Assembly: GCA_965279735.1 (NCBI GenBank) | Contig: OZ257260.1 | Location: forward strand, 1,054,001-1,118,000 | DNA from: CAIUGU01 sp965279735 | GTDB lineage: Bacteria > Pseudomonadota > Gammaproteobacteria > Steroidobacterales > Steroidobacteraceae | Reading direction: 5' to 3' | DNA: 64,000 bases | Made by a program: the position numbers and the translations under genes | The notes under the pieces: generated by a model | Database searches by the model: none | Told to the model about the DNA's origin: nothing | Seen by the model: the letters and a program-made list of their open reading frames with translations, nothing else | In this document: positions 19,469-28,744 of the stretch, piece by piece | How the letters are laid out: the number at the start of each line of letters is the position of its first letter | Numbering within the stretch: position 1 is the stretch's first letter

Positions 19469-19796
19469 AGCGATGATGCTGCTGGCTGCACTGATATGCA
19501 GTGTGGCGGGCATGGGATGGCTGGCGCTCGGGCTCGACACTCACTGGCGGCAAGTGAATGCCCACACGCCGCGACATCCTTCCTCTGCATGGCTCCGCGG
19601 AATGGCCACAGTGGCACTCGCTGTGGCTTTTGCGTTGTGCATGGCCGTCGATCACGCCTCGATGGCTGTCCTGGTCTGGGTCATGACGTTGACCGGGGCC
19701 GCTATTGCGATCGCGTTATTGCTGACCTGGCGTCCAGCCTGGTTGCGTTTACTGGTGCCATGGATTCGCCATGACTCATCACTTCCCGCTCCCTGA
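19461..19796 (+). CDS. DUF3325 family membrane protein (iron-uptake associated)
   Basis: The 111-residue protein has three membrane helices and the DUF3325 layout: LAALICSVAGMGWLALGLDTHW, then WLRGMATVALAVAFALCMAVDH with the conserved acidic residue before HAS, then a last helix ending in TWRP. DUF3325 genes regularly close siderophore-receptor/DUF3649/PepSY operons. The start overlaps the PepSY gene by eight bases. No clear terminator hairpin was found in the 220 bases that follow before the convergent sulfotransferase gene. Confidence 0.72.
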   Translation: MPEAMMLLAALICSVAGMGWLALGLDTHWRQVNAHTPRHPSSAWLRGMATVALAVAFALCMAVDHASMAVLVWVMTLTGAAIAIALLLTWRPAWLRLLVPWIRHDSSLPAP

Positions 19797-20014
19797 GAAA
19801 TGGACTCTCATTCGATTGGGCGGGCTATCGGGTCTGGCGTTGAAGACCCGACGCCAGCAAGTCAGAAGCCAATGGCTGCGGGGTTGATCGGCCCATCCTG
19901 AATCGCCGGGTGCACGGATTCGATCGAGGTCTCCAGCTGGTTGGGCAACCTGAAACAGAAACTGGCTCCCTCATCCGGCTTGCTCTGCCCAGATCTGGTC
20001 AGCGTGCCTTTTGA

Positions 20015-20854
20015 CTATCCGCTGGATGAATGCTGGACCAGTTCCGGGTAATACAGGGCGTAATACCAGGCACAGGCTTTTTCGATGTGGGCCTGGACGC
20101 GCGCCGGTATCGCATGCGGGGTAGGTGCGGTGACCGCTGCAAACTGCCGATGCAGATATTTCATCCGATAGTGGCTGTCGCTTTCCCGGCTGCCGATCTT
20201 GAGGTGTTGCGGATCGATATCGAAGGCCGGCAGTCCAAGCCATGCGTGGAGATGGGACATGCACGCCGCCGGCCTTGCCATCAGGTCTTCAAAGCGCAGG
20301 AAGTAGAGGCGCTGTTTCACTGCCTCCGGCAAGTCCTGCACGGCATTCAGCGACAACAACGGAGCGCCAATCGCCTTGTCCTTCGCGAACAGCATGTCTG
20401 CCCGGCCGAAGCGATCGAAGTCGGCCAGGTGGTCGATGAAGTCGACCAGGACGGTGCGCTGATGCTGGGCTTCGATGGAGCCGTAGATCTGGCCGAGCTC
20501 GCGAATGCAGACCACCAGCTTCGCTTCGGGCGCGAGCTGCAGCAGCAATTCGATGGCATGCAGCCATGCCCGGTTCTTGTCGACGAGAGCGGTCTTCGCG
20601 CAGTCGTGATGCCAGCCCCGCAGAAAGCCCTGCATGGCCGACTTGAGGTGTGCGTAGCTCGAGTCGAACCCGGAGTCGAGCTGCGACAGGAAGAACTGGT
20701 CCTCGCTGACCATGCGGCGGATGCCGAGCAAGGTGTTGCAGAGGGGCGAGCTTTGCCCGTCGCAGTGGATGTCCGGATGCTGTGCCAGCAACTGACAGAG
20801 GAGCGTCGAGCCCGCCCTCGGCAGGCCGGTCACACCGATGAAGCGGGCAGTCAT
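20015..20854 (-). CDS. Sulfotransferase family protein coupled to TpsA
   Basis: The 279-residue protein opens with the PAPS 5'-phosphosulfate loop GVTGLPRAGSTLLCQLLAQ (residues 7-25), characteristic of sulfotransferases, and later has VVCIRELGQIYGSIEAQ and FLRFEDLMARPAACMSHLHAWLG, matching the 3'-phosphate-binding and C-terminal parts of the family. It would transfer sulfate from PAPS to a hydroxyl of a sugar, lipid or tyrosine. There is no signal peptide, so it acts in the cytoplasm. Its ATG overlaps the stop of the giant TpsA gene (ATGA), making it the third gene of the secretion operon. The acceptor, perhaps TpsA itself, is an inference. Confidence 0.82.
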   Translation of the reverse strand: MTARFIGVTGLPRAGSTLLCQLLAQHPDIHCDGQSSPLCNTLLGIRRMVSEDQFFLSQLDSGFDSSYAHLKSAMQGFLRGWHHDCAKTALVDKNRAWLHAIELLLQLAPEAKLVVCIRELGQIYGSIEAQHQRTVLVDFIDHLADFDRFGRADMLFAKDKAIGAPLLSLNAVQDLPEAVKQRLYFLRFEDLMARPAACMSHLHAWLGLPAFDIDPQHLKIGSRESDSHYRMKYLHRQFAAVTAPTPHAIPARVQAHIEKACAWYYALYYPELVQHSSSG

Positions 20855-23800
20855 CGTGAACGCTCCAACGGGTTCTCCTCTTCCGGATCGTCCTGCTGCA
20901 CGGCGGGCTGGCGAATGCCGAAGTCGACGATAGCAAGGTTCAAACCGGCAAGGTCAAATGCTTCGAGCCGCACCGCACCGGCGATGGCCGGACGCGATTC
21001 CACCGGCGCCGCATCCGGGTCCGCGGTGACCGACGTCTGCGAGCTGACGCCGGCAAGTGTCTCGAGCTGCGAGCTGGACACCGCCTGACCTACTGCACCC
21101 ACGTAGCGGGGTGTTCCCGTCACTGAGGTGGGAGGCAGGACTTCCGGTAGGATCGTCGGCGGAATTACCACCACCGGCGGCCCAGGCGGCGTCACTACCA
21201 CGGGTGGAATGACAATCGGGACGGCCGTGATGCTGGCTGTCAGTCCGGCAGGCTGTACAAGCAAGTAGTTGGCAGCTCCCGTGCCACCGACACTGTTCGC
21301 TGCAGTGATCGCAATCGCGGTCCCGACCTCAGCCGTCGCGAAGGTCCCGGCTTCAGTCAGTTGCAGCGTTTCTCCGGTGATCAGGCCCGCGAGTGAGCCA
21401 CCGCGCAGGGTCGCGGCCGTCGTGCCGTCGTACTCCTTGTCTTCGGCGACCTGGCCGACGACAGTCAGTGGCGCTCGATCGATCGTGCTGCTGGTGTTGC
21501 TGGCGTAGCTGACGCTGTAGTTCGCGCCGCCGTTGCCATCGATGACATTAATACCCGCAGCAGTCACGACCTTGTCTCCGGTGCCTGCATTCGCATCCGT
21601 GAAGGCAAAGGTTCCGCCGCTGATGTCGTCGGCGCCAAAGAGCGTGCCGCTGACAACTGTCGCTGTTCCCGCTGCAGCCAACGTGCCGTCGTACGTCTTG
21701 ATGACATTCGCACTGCTCAGTATCAGCGCAGCCGCCGTGATGCTGACCGAACTGCCTGTCGTGCTCAGCGCGTTGTAGTTGGTTGCCACACCACCGTTGC
21801 TGCCAGCACCGAGAGCAAGGCCCGTGCTAGTCGCCAACGGGCTGCTTGTCTGCACATTCCTGCTCGCGAGATTGCTCGCATCGCCGGAACCGGTCAGCGC
21901 GAAGGATTCGCCGGCAACACCGACCGCGGTGAGGTAGCTGCCCGCCATCCCGGTCGTGCCATCGTAGGTGCGCGTTCCGCCGAGTACCAGGTTGGCCCTG
22001 TTGATGGTCAAGGTTCCGCCTGTGAGATCGTAACCTTGCTGATTTGAATAGAAGATGTGGACGCCTGCGTTGGTCGCGGTGGTTCCCAGCACGCCGGTCG
22101 GTACTACATTCATCCCGCTCTGCACGGTGCCGTTGTAAGTCACGACGACATTGTCGGTCAGCGTCAAGGGCGTCAGATACCTGGTAAAGAGAGGCGCTGT
22201 CTGACCTTCATAGATACGCCACGACGCGCCGCTGCTTCCGGTGCTGGCAATGGTGTTGGGCGCCGCTGTATTCCAGCTACTGTAGCTCGCCAACTGCATC
22301 ATCTGCGCCGAGGTAAGGCCGCTGCCACCAGCGGAAGAGACCTGCCCGGAAGCCTCGGTACTCCAGAAGCTGCGGCTGACCGACCCGTAGTTGAGACCGA
22401 TCAATCCGCCGACGCTGTTGGTGCCCTGGACCAGGCCAGTGGAGTAGGTGTTGGTGACTGTCCCGTAATTGGTGCCCAGGAGTCCGCCCACATAGCTCAG
22501 GCCTTGCACGGCACCGGTCGCATAGCTGTTGCTGACGTCGCCCTCGGCCCGGCCGACGAGGCCGCCGACATAGCTGCCCGCGCCCACGCCCGTGACTGAG
22601 CCGCTGGCGTAACTGTTGCTGATGGACTGATCGGTGAATCCCACCAGTCCGCCGATGCGCTGATCGGCTCCTTGAACCGCGCCCGTGGCGTAGTTGCTGG
22701 AAAATGCGCCCTGGTTGTAGCCGACCAGGCCGCCGACGCTTCCACCGCTCGCTGTCACTGCCGCCGATGAATGACTGCCGGTCACCGAACCGCCGTTGTT
22801 GTGGGCTACGAGTCCGCCCACGAATGACCGGCCTTGCACCGTGCCGGTCGCATAGCTGTTGCTAACTGCGCCAGCGCTCTGCCCGGCGAGAGCCCCTGCG
22901 AAATCACGACCCGTGACACTGATATTTGTCAGCCCGACGCTCTGCACGCTGCCCGCGCTGCCGATGTCGCCGAACAGGCCGGCTTGATCGGATGCGAGCG
23001 CCAGGTTGGAGTAACTCGAGGGCGGCAGGTTGATGTGCAGGGCGTCGATCGTGTGGCCGAGTCCGTTCAATGAACCCGTGAAGCGGGCATTTTCCTTGCC
23101 GACCGGAACGAATGAGCTGCCTGACCACACATCGTTTGCATTAGCAGTGGCCGACGCATCGATGTCCTGTGCGAGGGTATAGCTCGCCCCCAGATTCATG
23201 ATCATGAGTTGGAGCTGGTGCGCGTTGGCGATGCTGGTGGAATATTCTGAAGCCAGCAGCGGGCGCGTAGCATTGGCGCCGCCGTTGAGCGAGCCATCGA
23301 AACCCACCATCACCCAGTTGTTGCCCGTCGCGCCAGGTGTCGTAGTGAAATGGAAGCCTGCGAAACTCGCAGGATCCTGCATCTGTGCAGTGGTGAGCCC
23401 GATACCCCCGGCGCTCGTTGCCATTCCTGAGGTCGTAGTGTCCCAGTAGCTGCTGGTGACGGTTGCGCCGACCCTGGAACCGAGCAGCCCGCCGCGGTCC
23501 GTTGTGCCTGTGACGACACCGGTGGAGTAGGCGGTGGTGATCGTTCCATACGAGCTGTTGCCTACCAGCCCCCCGACATTTCCCGTTCCCGAAGCGGCAC
23601 CCGTCGCATAGCTGTTCGAGATGCTGCTGCCGTTCATCGCGCCCAGCAGACCTCCGACTTGATAGACCCCTGAGACCGCGCCGCTCGCGTGGCTGTTGCT
23701 GATGGGAGCGGAGGAGTAGCCGACCAGTCCGCCGGCCGCACCGGTGTGCGCAACAACGGCTCCGCTCGCGTAACTGTTGCCGATCGAGCCGGATTGATTG

Positions 23801-26418
23801 CCGCCGACGAGGCCGCCAATCTGGTCATCGCCTGTCACGGTGCCGGTGGCGTGGTTGTCGATGACGTCGCCCTCGTTGGTTCCCACCAGGCCGCCCACGA
23901 AGCTGGCGCCGGATACGTTGCCGGAAGCGTAGTTGCCGCCGAGCGTGCCGTTGCCATAGTTGCCGCCATAATTCCTGCCTAGCAGGCCACCGATGGAATA
24001 GCGGCCGAACACCGCGCCCGTGGCGAAGTTGCCGGTCAGGGTACCGGCATAGTTGTAGCCGAGCAGCCCGCCGACATTGTCGTTGCCATGTACGACACCA
24101 CCTGCATGATTCCCGGTCAGTGTGCCGTAGTTGTACCCCACCAGGCCGCCGACGTAGTCGTGGCCGTCCACGGCCCCAGTCGCGTAACTGTTGCTGATCG
24201 TGTTCGAGTTGTTTCCCGCGAGTCCGCCGACATAGTTTCTGCCGGTCGCTGTCCCGGTGGCGTAACTGTTGCTGACCGAACCATTGCTGTTGTTGCCGAT
24301 CAGTCCACCGATGTAGTCCGTGCCGCTCGTCGTGCCCGTCGCGTAGCTGTTGGTGACCGTGCCCCAGTTGATGGCCATCAGCCCACCGACGTTCCCCATA
24401 TCGCTGCTCGCATTGCCGGTGGCGTAGCTGCTGTCGACGGTTCCGCCGCCAGCACCCCAGCTCAAGCCCACGAGACCACCTGCCTCGCCCGAGCCGCCCG
24501 TGCCATATGCAACGACATTACCCGTCGCGTAACTGCCGATGACGGCGCCGCCGTCGATGACGCCGACCAGGCCGCCTGCTGTCTGGTAGCCACGAACGGT
24601 GCCGGTGGCATAGCTGTTCATCACCGTGCCGCTCAGCGCCCCGATCAGCGAGCCGGTGCTCCACGAGTCGCTCGTGACACTTCCGCCGAGCAGGCCCGTG
24701 TTGCGGATCATCGAGCCCGCGGCCGTGTAACCGAACAGGCCGGTGAAATTGCTTCCTGTCCGATTGATGTAGACACCCGACACGGTGTGGCCGAGTCCAT
24801 CGAAGATCCCTGTGAATCGGGAGGGGTCGGTGCCGATCGGCGTGAAGCCTGCGCCTGCATTCCAGGTGCTGGTGACTGCGGCATCGATGTTGCTGCCCAG
24901 GACATATCTGCCCGCCAGGTTGCCGGCAATCCCCTGCAGATCCGTACCCGTCACGCTGCCCGCTGCGCCAAGACTCGTGATGACGGTGTAGTTGACGACT
25001 GATCCATTCGACCCCAGCAGCGTGCTGAAATGATTGCCTGCCGGCAGGTTCACCGGCGCATTGACGTTGATCTTGCTGGTGTTGCCCGCAGCGACGGCAC
25101 CCTGTCCGTAGACCAGAGCCAGATTCGCCGTGCCCGATGCGTTCATCACCGTGTTGATGTTGATGTTGTTCCGGGCATTGAGCGTGAGCGTATTCGCTGA
25201 CCACGTGACGGTGTCATTCACGTTGACGTTACCCGCTGTACCGCTGGTGCCAGCACTGCTCAGGATCGTGACGTTCGTGCTGGCGAGGTTGCTCGACAGT
25301 GCCGCGCCGGTGATGTTGCCGGCCGTGGCGGCGATGGTGTAGTCGGTCGGGTCGATCAGCCAGCTACCGGTCAGGCCTTGTGCGGCCGTCGTGACCTTCA
25401 CATCGTTGGCGATATTGACGTGCGCGGCTGAAGTATCGATGAATCCGCCGTCGCCGCCTGCCGGTGCGCTCGCATCGAGGGTGCCTGCGACATTGACGTC
25501 GCCACCTTGCATGTCGCCGAGCAGCCTGATCGTGCCGCCGCGATTCTCCACGGTCTGTGCCTGGATGACGCCCGTGTTGTTGACCGCACTCTGCAGCAGC
25601 GTGCTTGCGCTGTGCGCAGTCATCATGATCTGCCCACCGTCCGCCTGGATGAGCCCGCCGTTCTGGACCAGCGCATTGACTGCGCCTGCATCCACCGTAA
25701 CGTTGAGGAGCCCATCGCCGGCCACGTCGAGCGTCAGTACGTTGCCGGAGGCCAGTGCGACGCTGCCGAGCCTGGCGGCAATGACTCCCTCGTTGCTGAC
25801 GGTGGCGCCGAGCAAGGCGACATACCCGCCATCAGCGCGGATCGATCCGAGATTGACGACGCCACCGGTGCTGTCGCCATTGAAGAGGTAGCGGCCCGCG
25901 GCGAAATCGGCGTCGGCGACATCGCGAGTCGACGCGATGAGTCCACCCACGTTCACCTGTGCACCCGTGCCGAAGAGGATGCCGTTGGGATTGATCAGGA
26001 ATACCTTGCCGTTGGCAGACAGGCTACCCAGGATTGTGGAAGGATCCGCGCCCAGCACTCGATTCAATGCAATCGAATTCGCATTTGGCTGGATGAAGCG
26101 AACTGCTTCGGTGGCACCGATGTCGAAACCCTGCCAGTTGAGTGCCGCGTTCTGGCTCGTCTGCTGGATCGTCGTCGTCCCATCGCCTGTCGTGATGCTG
26201 GCGTTTCCTGACACCACGGTGCCGCCAGCAGGCGAGGCGTGGGGAGCCGCTCCCCATGTCAACGCCAGGGCGGTGGAGAGCGTTTGCAGGACGAAGCCAG
26301 GTCGCACGACCGCGTTCTTGCGGCTGGAGGGCTTCTTGCCACCGCGCTTCGCATGTTCCGAAACGGCAGTGACCGTGCCGGTGCTCTCATTCCAGACTGA
26401 ACAGTAGATATGGTTCAT
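20851..26418 (-). CDS. Two-partner secretion exoprotein (TpsA), filamentous haemagglutinin-like with GLUG repeats
   Basis: The 1855-residue protein begins with an extended signal peptide region (NHIYCSVWNESTGTVTAVSE, then AKRGGKK) of the TPS/autotransporter type, cleaved near residue 63. The TPS secretion domain follows (about 65-310), with NWQGFDIGATEAVRFIQPN, the LINPNGILFG (NPNGI) motif and a GGLIAST motif. Two blocks of GLUG repeats (about residues 585-990 and 1180-1355), three YDG/MBG-like modules (around 1477, 1573 and 1660) and a proline/valine-rich stretch near 1735-1760 lead to an acidic C-terminus. It is exported by the TpsB encoded 81 bases upstream and probably forms a long beta-helical adhesin fibre. 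Confidence 0.93.
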   Translation of the reverse strand: MNHIYCSVWNESTGTVTAVSEHAKRGGKKPSSRKNAVVRPGFVLQTLSTALALTWGAAPHASPAGGTVVSGNASITTGDGTTTIQQTSQNAALNWQGFDIGATEAVRFIQPNANSIALNRVLGADPSTILGSLSANGKVFLINPNGILFGTGAQVNVGGLIASTRDVADADFAAGRYLFNGDSTGGVVNLGSIRADGGYVALLGATVSNEGVIAARLGSVALASGNVLTLDVAGDGLLNVTVDAGAVNALVQNGGLIQADGGQIMMTAHSASTLLQSAVNNTGVIQAQTVENRGGTIRLLGDMQGGDVNVAGTLDASAPAGGDGGFIDTSAAHVNIANDVKVTTAAQGLTGSWLIDPTDYTIAATAGNITGAALSSNLASTNVTILSSAGTSGTAGNVNVNDTVTWSANTLTLNARNNININTVMNASGTANLALVYGQGAVAAGNTSKINVNAPVNLPAGNHFSTLLGSNGSVVNYTVITSLGAAGSVTGTDLQGIAGNLAGRYVLGSNIDAAVTSTWNAGAGFTPIGTDPSRFTGIFDGLGHTVSGVYINRTGSNFTGLFGYTAAGSMIRNTGLLGGSVTSDSWSTGSLIGALSGTVMNSYATGTVRGYQTAGGLVGVIDGGAVIGSYATGNVVAYGTGGSGEAGGLVGLSWGAGGGTVDSSYATGNASSDMGNVGGLMAINWGTVTNSYATGTTSGTDYIGGLIGNNSNGSVSNSYATGTATGRNYVGGLAGNNSNTISNSYATGAVDGHDYVGGLVGYNYGTLTGNHAGGVVHGNDNVGGLLGYNYAGTLTGNFATGAVFGRYSIGGLLGRNYGGNYGNGTLGGNYASGNVSGASFVGGLVGTNEGDVIDNHATGTVTGDDQIGGLVGGNQSGSIGNSYASGAVVAHTGAAGGLVGYSSAPISNSHASGAVSGVYQVGGLLGAMNGSSISNSYATGAASGTGNVGGLVGNSSYGTITTAYSTGVVTGTTDRGGLLGSRVGATVTSSYWDTTTSGMATSAGGIGLTTAQMQDPASFAGFHFTTTPGATGNNWVMVGFDGSLNGGANATRPLLASEYSTSIANAHQLQLMIMNLGASYTLAQDIDASATANANDVWSGSSFVPVGKENARFTGSLNGLGHTIDALHINLPPSSYSNLALASDQAGLFGDIGSAGSVQSVGLTNISVTGRDFAGALAGQSAGAVSNSYATGTVQGRSFVGGLVAHNNGGSVTGSHSSAAVTASGGSVGGLVGYNQGAFSSNYATGAVQGADQRIGGLVGFTDQSISNSYASGSVTGVGAGSYVGGLVGRAEGDVSNSYATGAVQGLSYVGGLLGTNYGTVTNTYSTGLVQGTNSVGGLIGLNYGSVSRSFWSTEASGQVSSAGGSGLTSAQMMQLASYSSWNTAAPNTIASTGSSGASWRIYEGQTAPLFTRYLTPLTLTDNVVVTYNGTVQSGMNVVPTGVLGTTATNAGVHIFYSNQQGYDLTGGTLTINRANLVLGGTRTYDGTTGMAGSYLTAVGVAGESFALTGSGDASNLASRNVQTSSPLATSTGLALGAGSNGGVATNYNALSTTGSSVSITAAALILSSANVIKTYDGTLAAAGTATVVSGTLFGADDISGGTFAFTDANAGTGDKVVTAAGINVIDGNGGANYSVSYASNTSSTIDRAPLTVVGQVAEDKEYDGTTAATLRGGSLAGLITGETLQLTEAGTFATAEVGTAIAITAANSVGGTGAANYLLVQPAGLTASITAVPIVIPPVVVTPPGPPVVVIPPTILPEVLPPTSVTGTPRYVGAVGQAVSSSQLETLAGVSSQTSVTADPDAAPVESRPAIAGAVRLEAFDLAGLNLAIVDFGIRQPAVQQDDPEEENPLERSR
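22350..22885 (-). repeat. GLUG repeat block 2 inside TpsA (about 7 units)
   Basis: About seven units of 24-29 codons share the frame GGL(V/I/L)G-x-N-x-G-x-V-S-NSYATG-x-V-x-G. The block ends with SFWSTEASG, the degenerate closing unit. It encodes stacked beta-helix rungs of the exoprotein. Confidence 0.85.
23430..24665 (-). repeat. GLUG repeat block 1 inside TpsA (about 15 units)
   Basis: About fifteen tandem units of 25-32 codons follow a GLGHTVSG entry module and close with SYWDTTTSG. The same entry-repeat-exit layout recurs in block 2, so the two blocks look like copies of one super-module. The DNA copies are diverged, so this is old protein repetition and not a recent tandem array. Confidence 0.85.
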
Positions 26419-26499
26419 TGAGTAGCTTCCCGATCCCGGAACGGACGAACGTCAATTGCAAAAGGTGGGGCCTCAGTCATCAGGGACTGTGCCGAGAGG

Positions 26500-28170
26500 T
26501 CAGAAGTACTTGATGCCGCCGATCCAGAAACGACCGTCCTTGTGGGGGGCCGACGTCGCCTCTGCTGCTCCGATCGTATGGGCGTAATACGCATTCACCC
26601 TGAAACCTCGAGCATCGAACCAGTTGAGGCCGACTCCGCCGCCGCTCAACGTGCGGCGATTGCGACCCACATTCCAGGGATCCTTGCTCGCGTTACCGGT
26701 GCCGCTGTCGAGGAAGCCGACGGCTTGCCAGTTGCCTGGCAGTCCGAAGAACAGCTTTGGCAACGCGAGGCGGGCCTCGAAGTTCACCACGTAGCCCTCA
26801 TCCACATAGGCTTCGCCTTCCGGATAGGCACGAACGGCATTCGCTCCGCCCAGCCCGGTTTTCTCCGAGACATCGAGGTTCCGTGAAGAAAGCTGTCCTT
26901 GCAGGGCCCCGTAAAGAGAGAGTGATCCGGCCACGTGCTGAAGTCGCGAGAGGCCGATGGCTGCCTTGTCGTAGTGTCCGTTGCTTCGCGCAGAGAGTGC
27001 ATCCGCGCTGGAAGCGTCAGGACTTTGGAGATCGAGGCTGCCCGTGGTCCAGGTGAATGAATAGGAGGTGAGTCCGCCACCGCCGAATCCGTCCCGCAGA
27101 TCGCCCAACAGACTCAGCATGCCGACCCGGGTCTTCTTGTCCGTGACAGTGACCGGCGTCGTGGCATCCAGCTCATCCTGGAATTGTTTGGCGTCGACGC
27201 CGAGCTGCGCATAGAGATTGCCGCTGCGCGACCTGATGAGCGGGTAGCGACCGTAAAGGCTGGTGATCCGCGCCGTTCCGTGCGCCTGCAGCCCTTCGAA
27301 CTCGCGGCCCAGGTCGTACTTCAGTGCGGTGTAGGCAACGCCCACATCGGCTCGTCCCGCCTGCATCTGGAACGCGGCGCGGCCATAGTTCAATCCATCC
27401 CACGACGTGAGGACGCGCAGCGTGGCCACGTCTGCATGGCCGAGAGCGTTGTTGAGATTCAGCGTGGCGCCCGTGCGGTACTCGCCGGTGTAACGACTGC
27501 CATGATTGTCGGCGTCGAGGCTGCCGTTGATGCGCTGGCCGGGCGAGACGTCAACGATGAGATCAGAGGCGCCCGTCGACGCGCCGGGCACGAGCGTGGA
27601 TTTGACGTTCACGCCGGGCAAGGCCGCGAGTTGCAGCAAGCGGCTCTCGAGCGGTGCAATTGTGATCGTGTCGCCCTCATTCAACCCCGCCAGCAGTTGA
27701 TGAGCGACTTCATCGGAAAGATTGCTTTCGTTGCGCACGAGCACCTGGCTATAACGGCCTTCTGCGACGGTGATCGTGACCGCGCCGTCCACGATTTCCT
27801 GGGGGGGCAGGTAGGCTTGCGCGAGGAAATAGCCGTGGGAGCGATAGTGGTTGGCGATGCTTACGGCAAAGCCACGCAGCTCGTTAAGGTCGAGTTCGGC
27901 CCCGGGCCTGAATCCCGTGACGGCGATCAGCTCCGGGGCGGAGAAGGCCTGCGCCCCGGTGATACTCAGACTGTTGACCGCGAACCTCGGAGCATCGCTC
28001 GGCCTCGAGGCGGGAGCGCTATCGAGCTCGATGTTGAACTGTGGCGCGATATTCTCAGGCGCTGGAGCGGAAGGAATCTCCTGCAGCGCGCTGCCGGCAG
28101 AGGGCACCTCTGCGGCAAGTATTCCCTGGGTCAGTGTCAGCAAGGCCAGGGAAACCAGTTTTCTTTGCAA
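26500..28170 (-). CDS. TpsB outer membrane transporter (ShlB/FhaC/HecB family)
   Basis: The 556-residue protein has a signal peptide (RKLVSLALLTLTQGILA-AE), a linker, a POTRA_2 domain (about 60-140: FAVNSLSITGAQAFSAPEL then YFLAQAYLPPQEIVDGAVTI), a second POTRA-like section with GLNEGDTITIAPLESRLLQL, and a 16-strand Omp85 barrel with the loop-6 GGANAVRAYPEGEAYVDEG motif (VRAYP), ending FWIGGIKYF. It recognises the TPS domain of its partner and exports it across the outer membrane. The start is TTG at 28170, since no ATG or GTG fits the signal peptide. It is the first gene of the tpsB-tpsA-sulfotransferase operon. Confidence 0.92.
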   Translation of the reverse strand: MQRKLVSLALLTLTQGILAAEVPSAGSALQEIPSAPAPENIAPQFNIELDSAPASRPSDAPRFAVNSLSITGAQAFSAPELIAVTGFRPGAELDLNELRGFAVSIANHYRSHGYFLAQAYLPPQEIVDGAVTITVAEGRYSQVLVRNESNLSDEVAHQLLAGLNEGDTITIAPLESRLLQLAALPGVNVKSTLVPGASTGASDLIVDVSPGQRINGSLDADNHGSRYTGEYRTGATLNLNNALGHADVATLRVLTSWDGLNYGRAAFQMQAGRADVGVAYTALKYDLGREFEGLQAHGTARITSLYGRYPLIRSRSGNLYAQLGVDAKQFQDELDATTPVTVTDKKTRVGMLSLLGDLRDGFGGGGLTSYSFTWTTGSLDLQSPDASSADALSARSNGHYDKAAIGLSRLQHVAGSLSLYGALQGQLSSRNLDVSEKTGLGGANAVRAYPEGEAYVDEGYVVNFEARLALPKLFFGLPGNWQAVGFLDSGTGNASKDPWNVGRNRRTLSGGGVGLNWFDARGFRVNAYYAHTIGAAEATSAPHKDGRFWIGGIKYF

Positions 28171-28744
28171 TACTTACTCGGCGAGGCCCTTCGATGCAGT
28201 GCTGGATTCGCAAGCTTCACGTCTGCGGCGCCGAGCGCGAGGTGAGTGCGTCTTGAGATGCAACGTAACCGCTGCGCTCCCGGGGTAATGAGATGCACGT
28301 CATGATCCTCGGGAACCAGCCGGGCGAAATCCACGCGCTGTTCCACAACGCGTCTTGAGAAACCTCTAGTTGGATTGCGCGGATCATCGGCGTGGCGCTG
28401 CCTCACCGATTCCGCCCTCGTAGGTGCGGGAGGAAGGGAGCCTCGTGAATGTGCCGAACAGGCCGTCTGCGTAGCGCATGTCGAACCCTATGCCGTTGTC
28501 TTTCACGAAGAACAGGCAGCCATCGGCTTGCGCTTCGCCGCCCACGACAATGTGCGTCTGTCGCTGATCAGTCCGAGATCACGCCGCTTCCGATCCCGGC
28601 CGCGATCGGAATTGATTGTCGGGTCCAGTCTTGACGAATCTTCGCCTTCCACGCGTCCCCGACGTCTTGCGATGCCCTGATGTCCCGGCGCAAAGTGCGC
28701 ACTTTCCAGATCGTCATGATCTGATCACAACGACAGGGGATCAC
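28171..28744. other. Divergent intergenic region with kinase relic
   Basis: This 574-base stretch separates the divergent TpsB and esterase genes and should hold both promoters. It contains the 195-base histidine-kinase relic listed separately. The short open frames over it (for example 28375-28680 forward) do not resemble any family. An 11-base direct repeat GCGTCTTGAGA occurs at 28248 and 28350. Confidence 0.5.
28384..28578 (-). pseudogene. Fragment of a histidine kinase ATPase domain
   Basis: Read on the minus strand, a 64-codon open stretch between stops encodes HIVVGGEAQADGCLFFVKDN followed by GIGFDMRYADGLFGTFTRLP and SSRTYEGGIG. This matches the N-box end and G1/F-box region of bacteriophytochrome-type histidine kinases (the usual form is V-x-DNGVGFDMRYADKLFGVFQRLH...EGTGIGLA). 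The frame breaks at EGGIGEAAPRR-stop, exactly where GTGIGLA-x-V should continue, and a stop lies directly upstream. No other kinase parts are present nearby, so this is a remnant of a deleted gene. Confidence 0.75.

Noticed and set aside
20030..21088. Forward 352-codon frame opposite the sulfotransferase
   Set aside because: Antisense to a gene with a clear PAPS loop; the text shows no domain.
22350..24665. Regular spacing that could suggest a CRISPR array
   Set aside because: The units are 70-95 bases, diverged, in frame and translate to GLUG motifs; there are no identical short repeats with unique spacers and no cas genes.
24088..25002. Forward open frames across the TpsA repeats
   Set aside because: They arise because the GLUG repeats give periodic codons on the opposite strand; the TpsA frame is continuous over 1855 codons with recognisable domains.
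28248..28360. GCGTCTTGAGA repeated 102 bases apart upstream of tpsB
   Set aside because: Two 11-base copies in a 570-base region are weak evidence, and neither has a fitting position or partner.
28375..28680. Forward 101-codon frame upstream of the esterase
   Set aside because: It runs antisense to the histidine-kinase relic and reads on into esterase upstream sequence without any motif.
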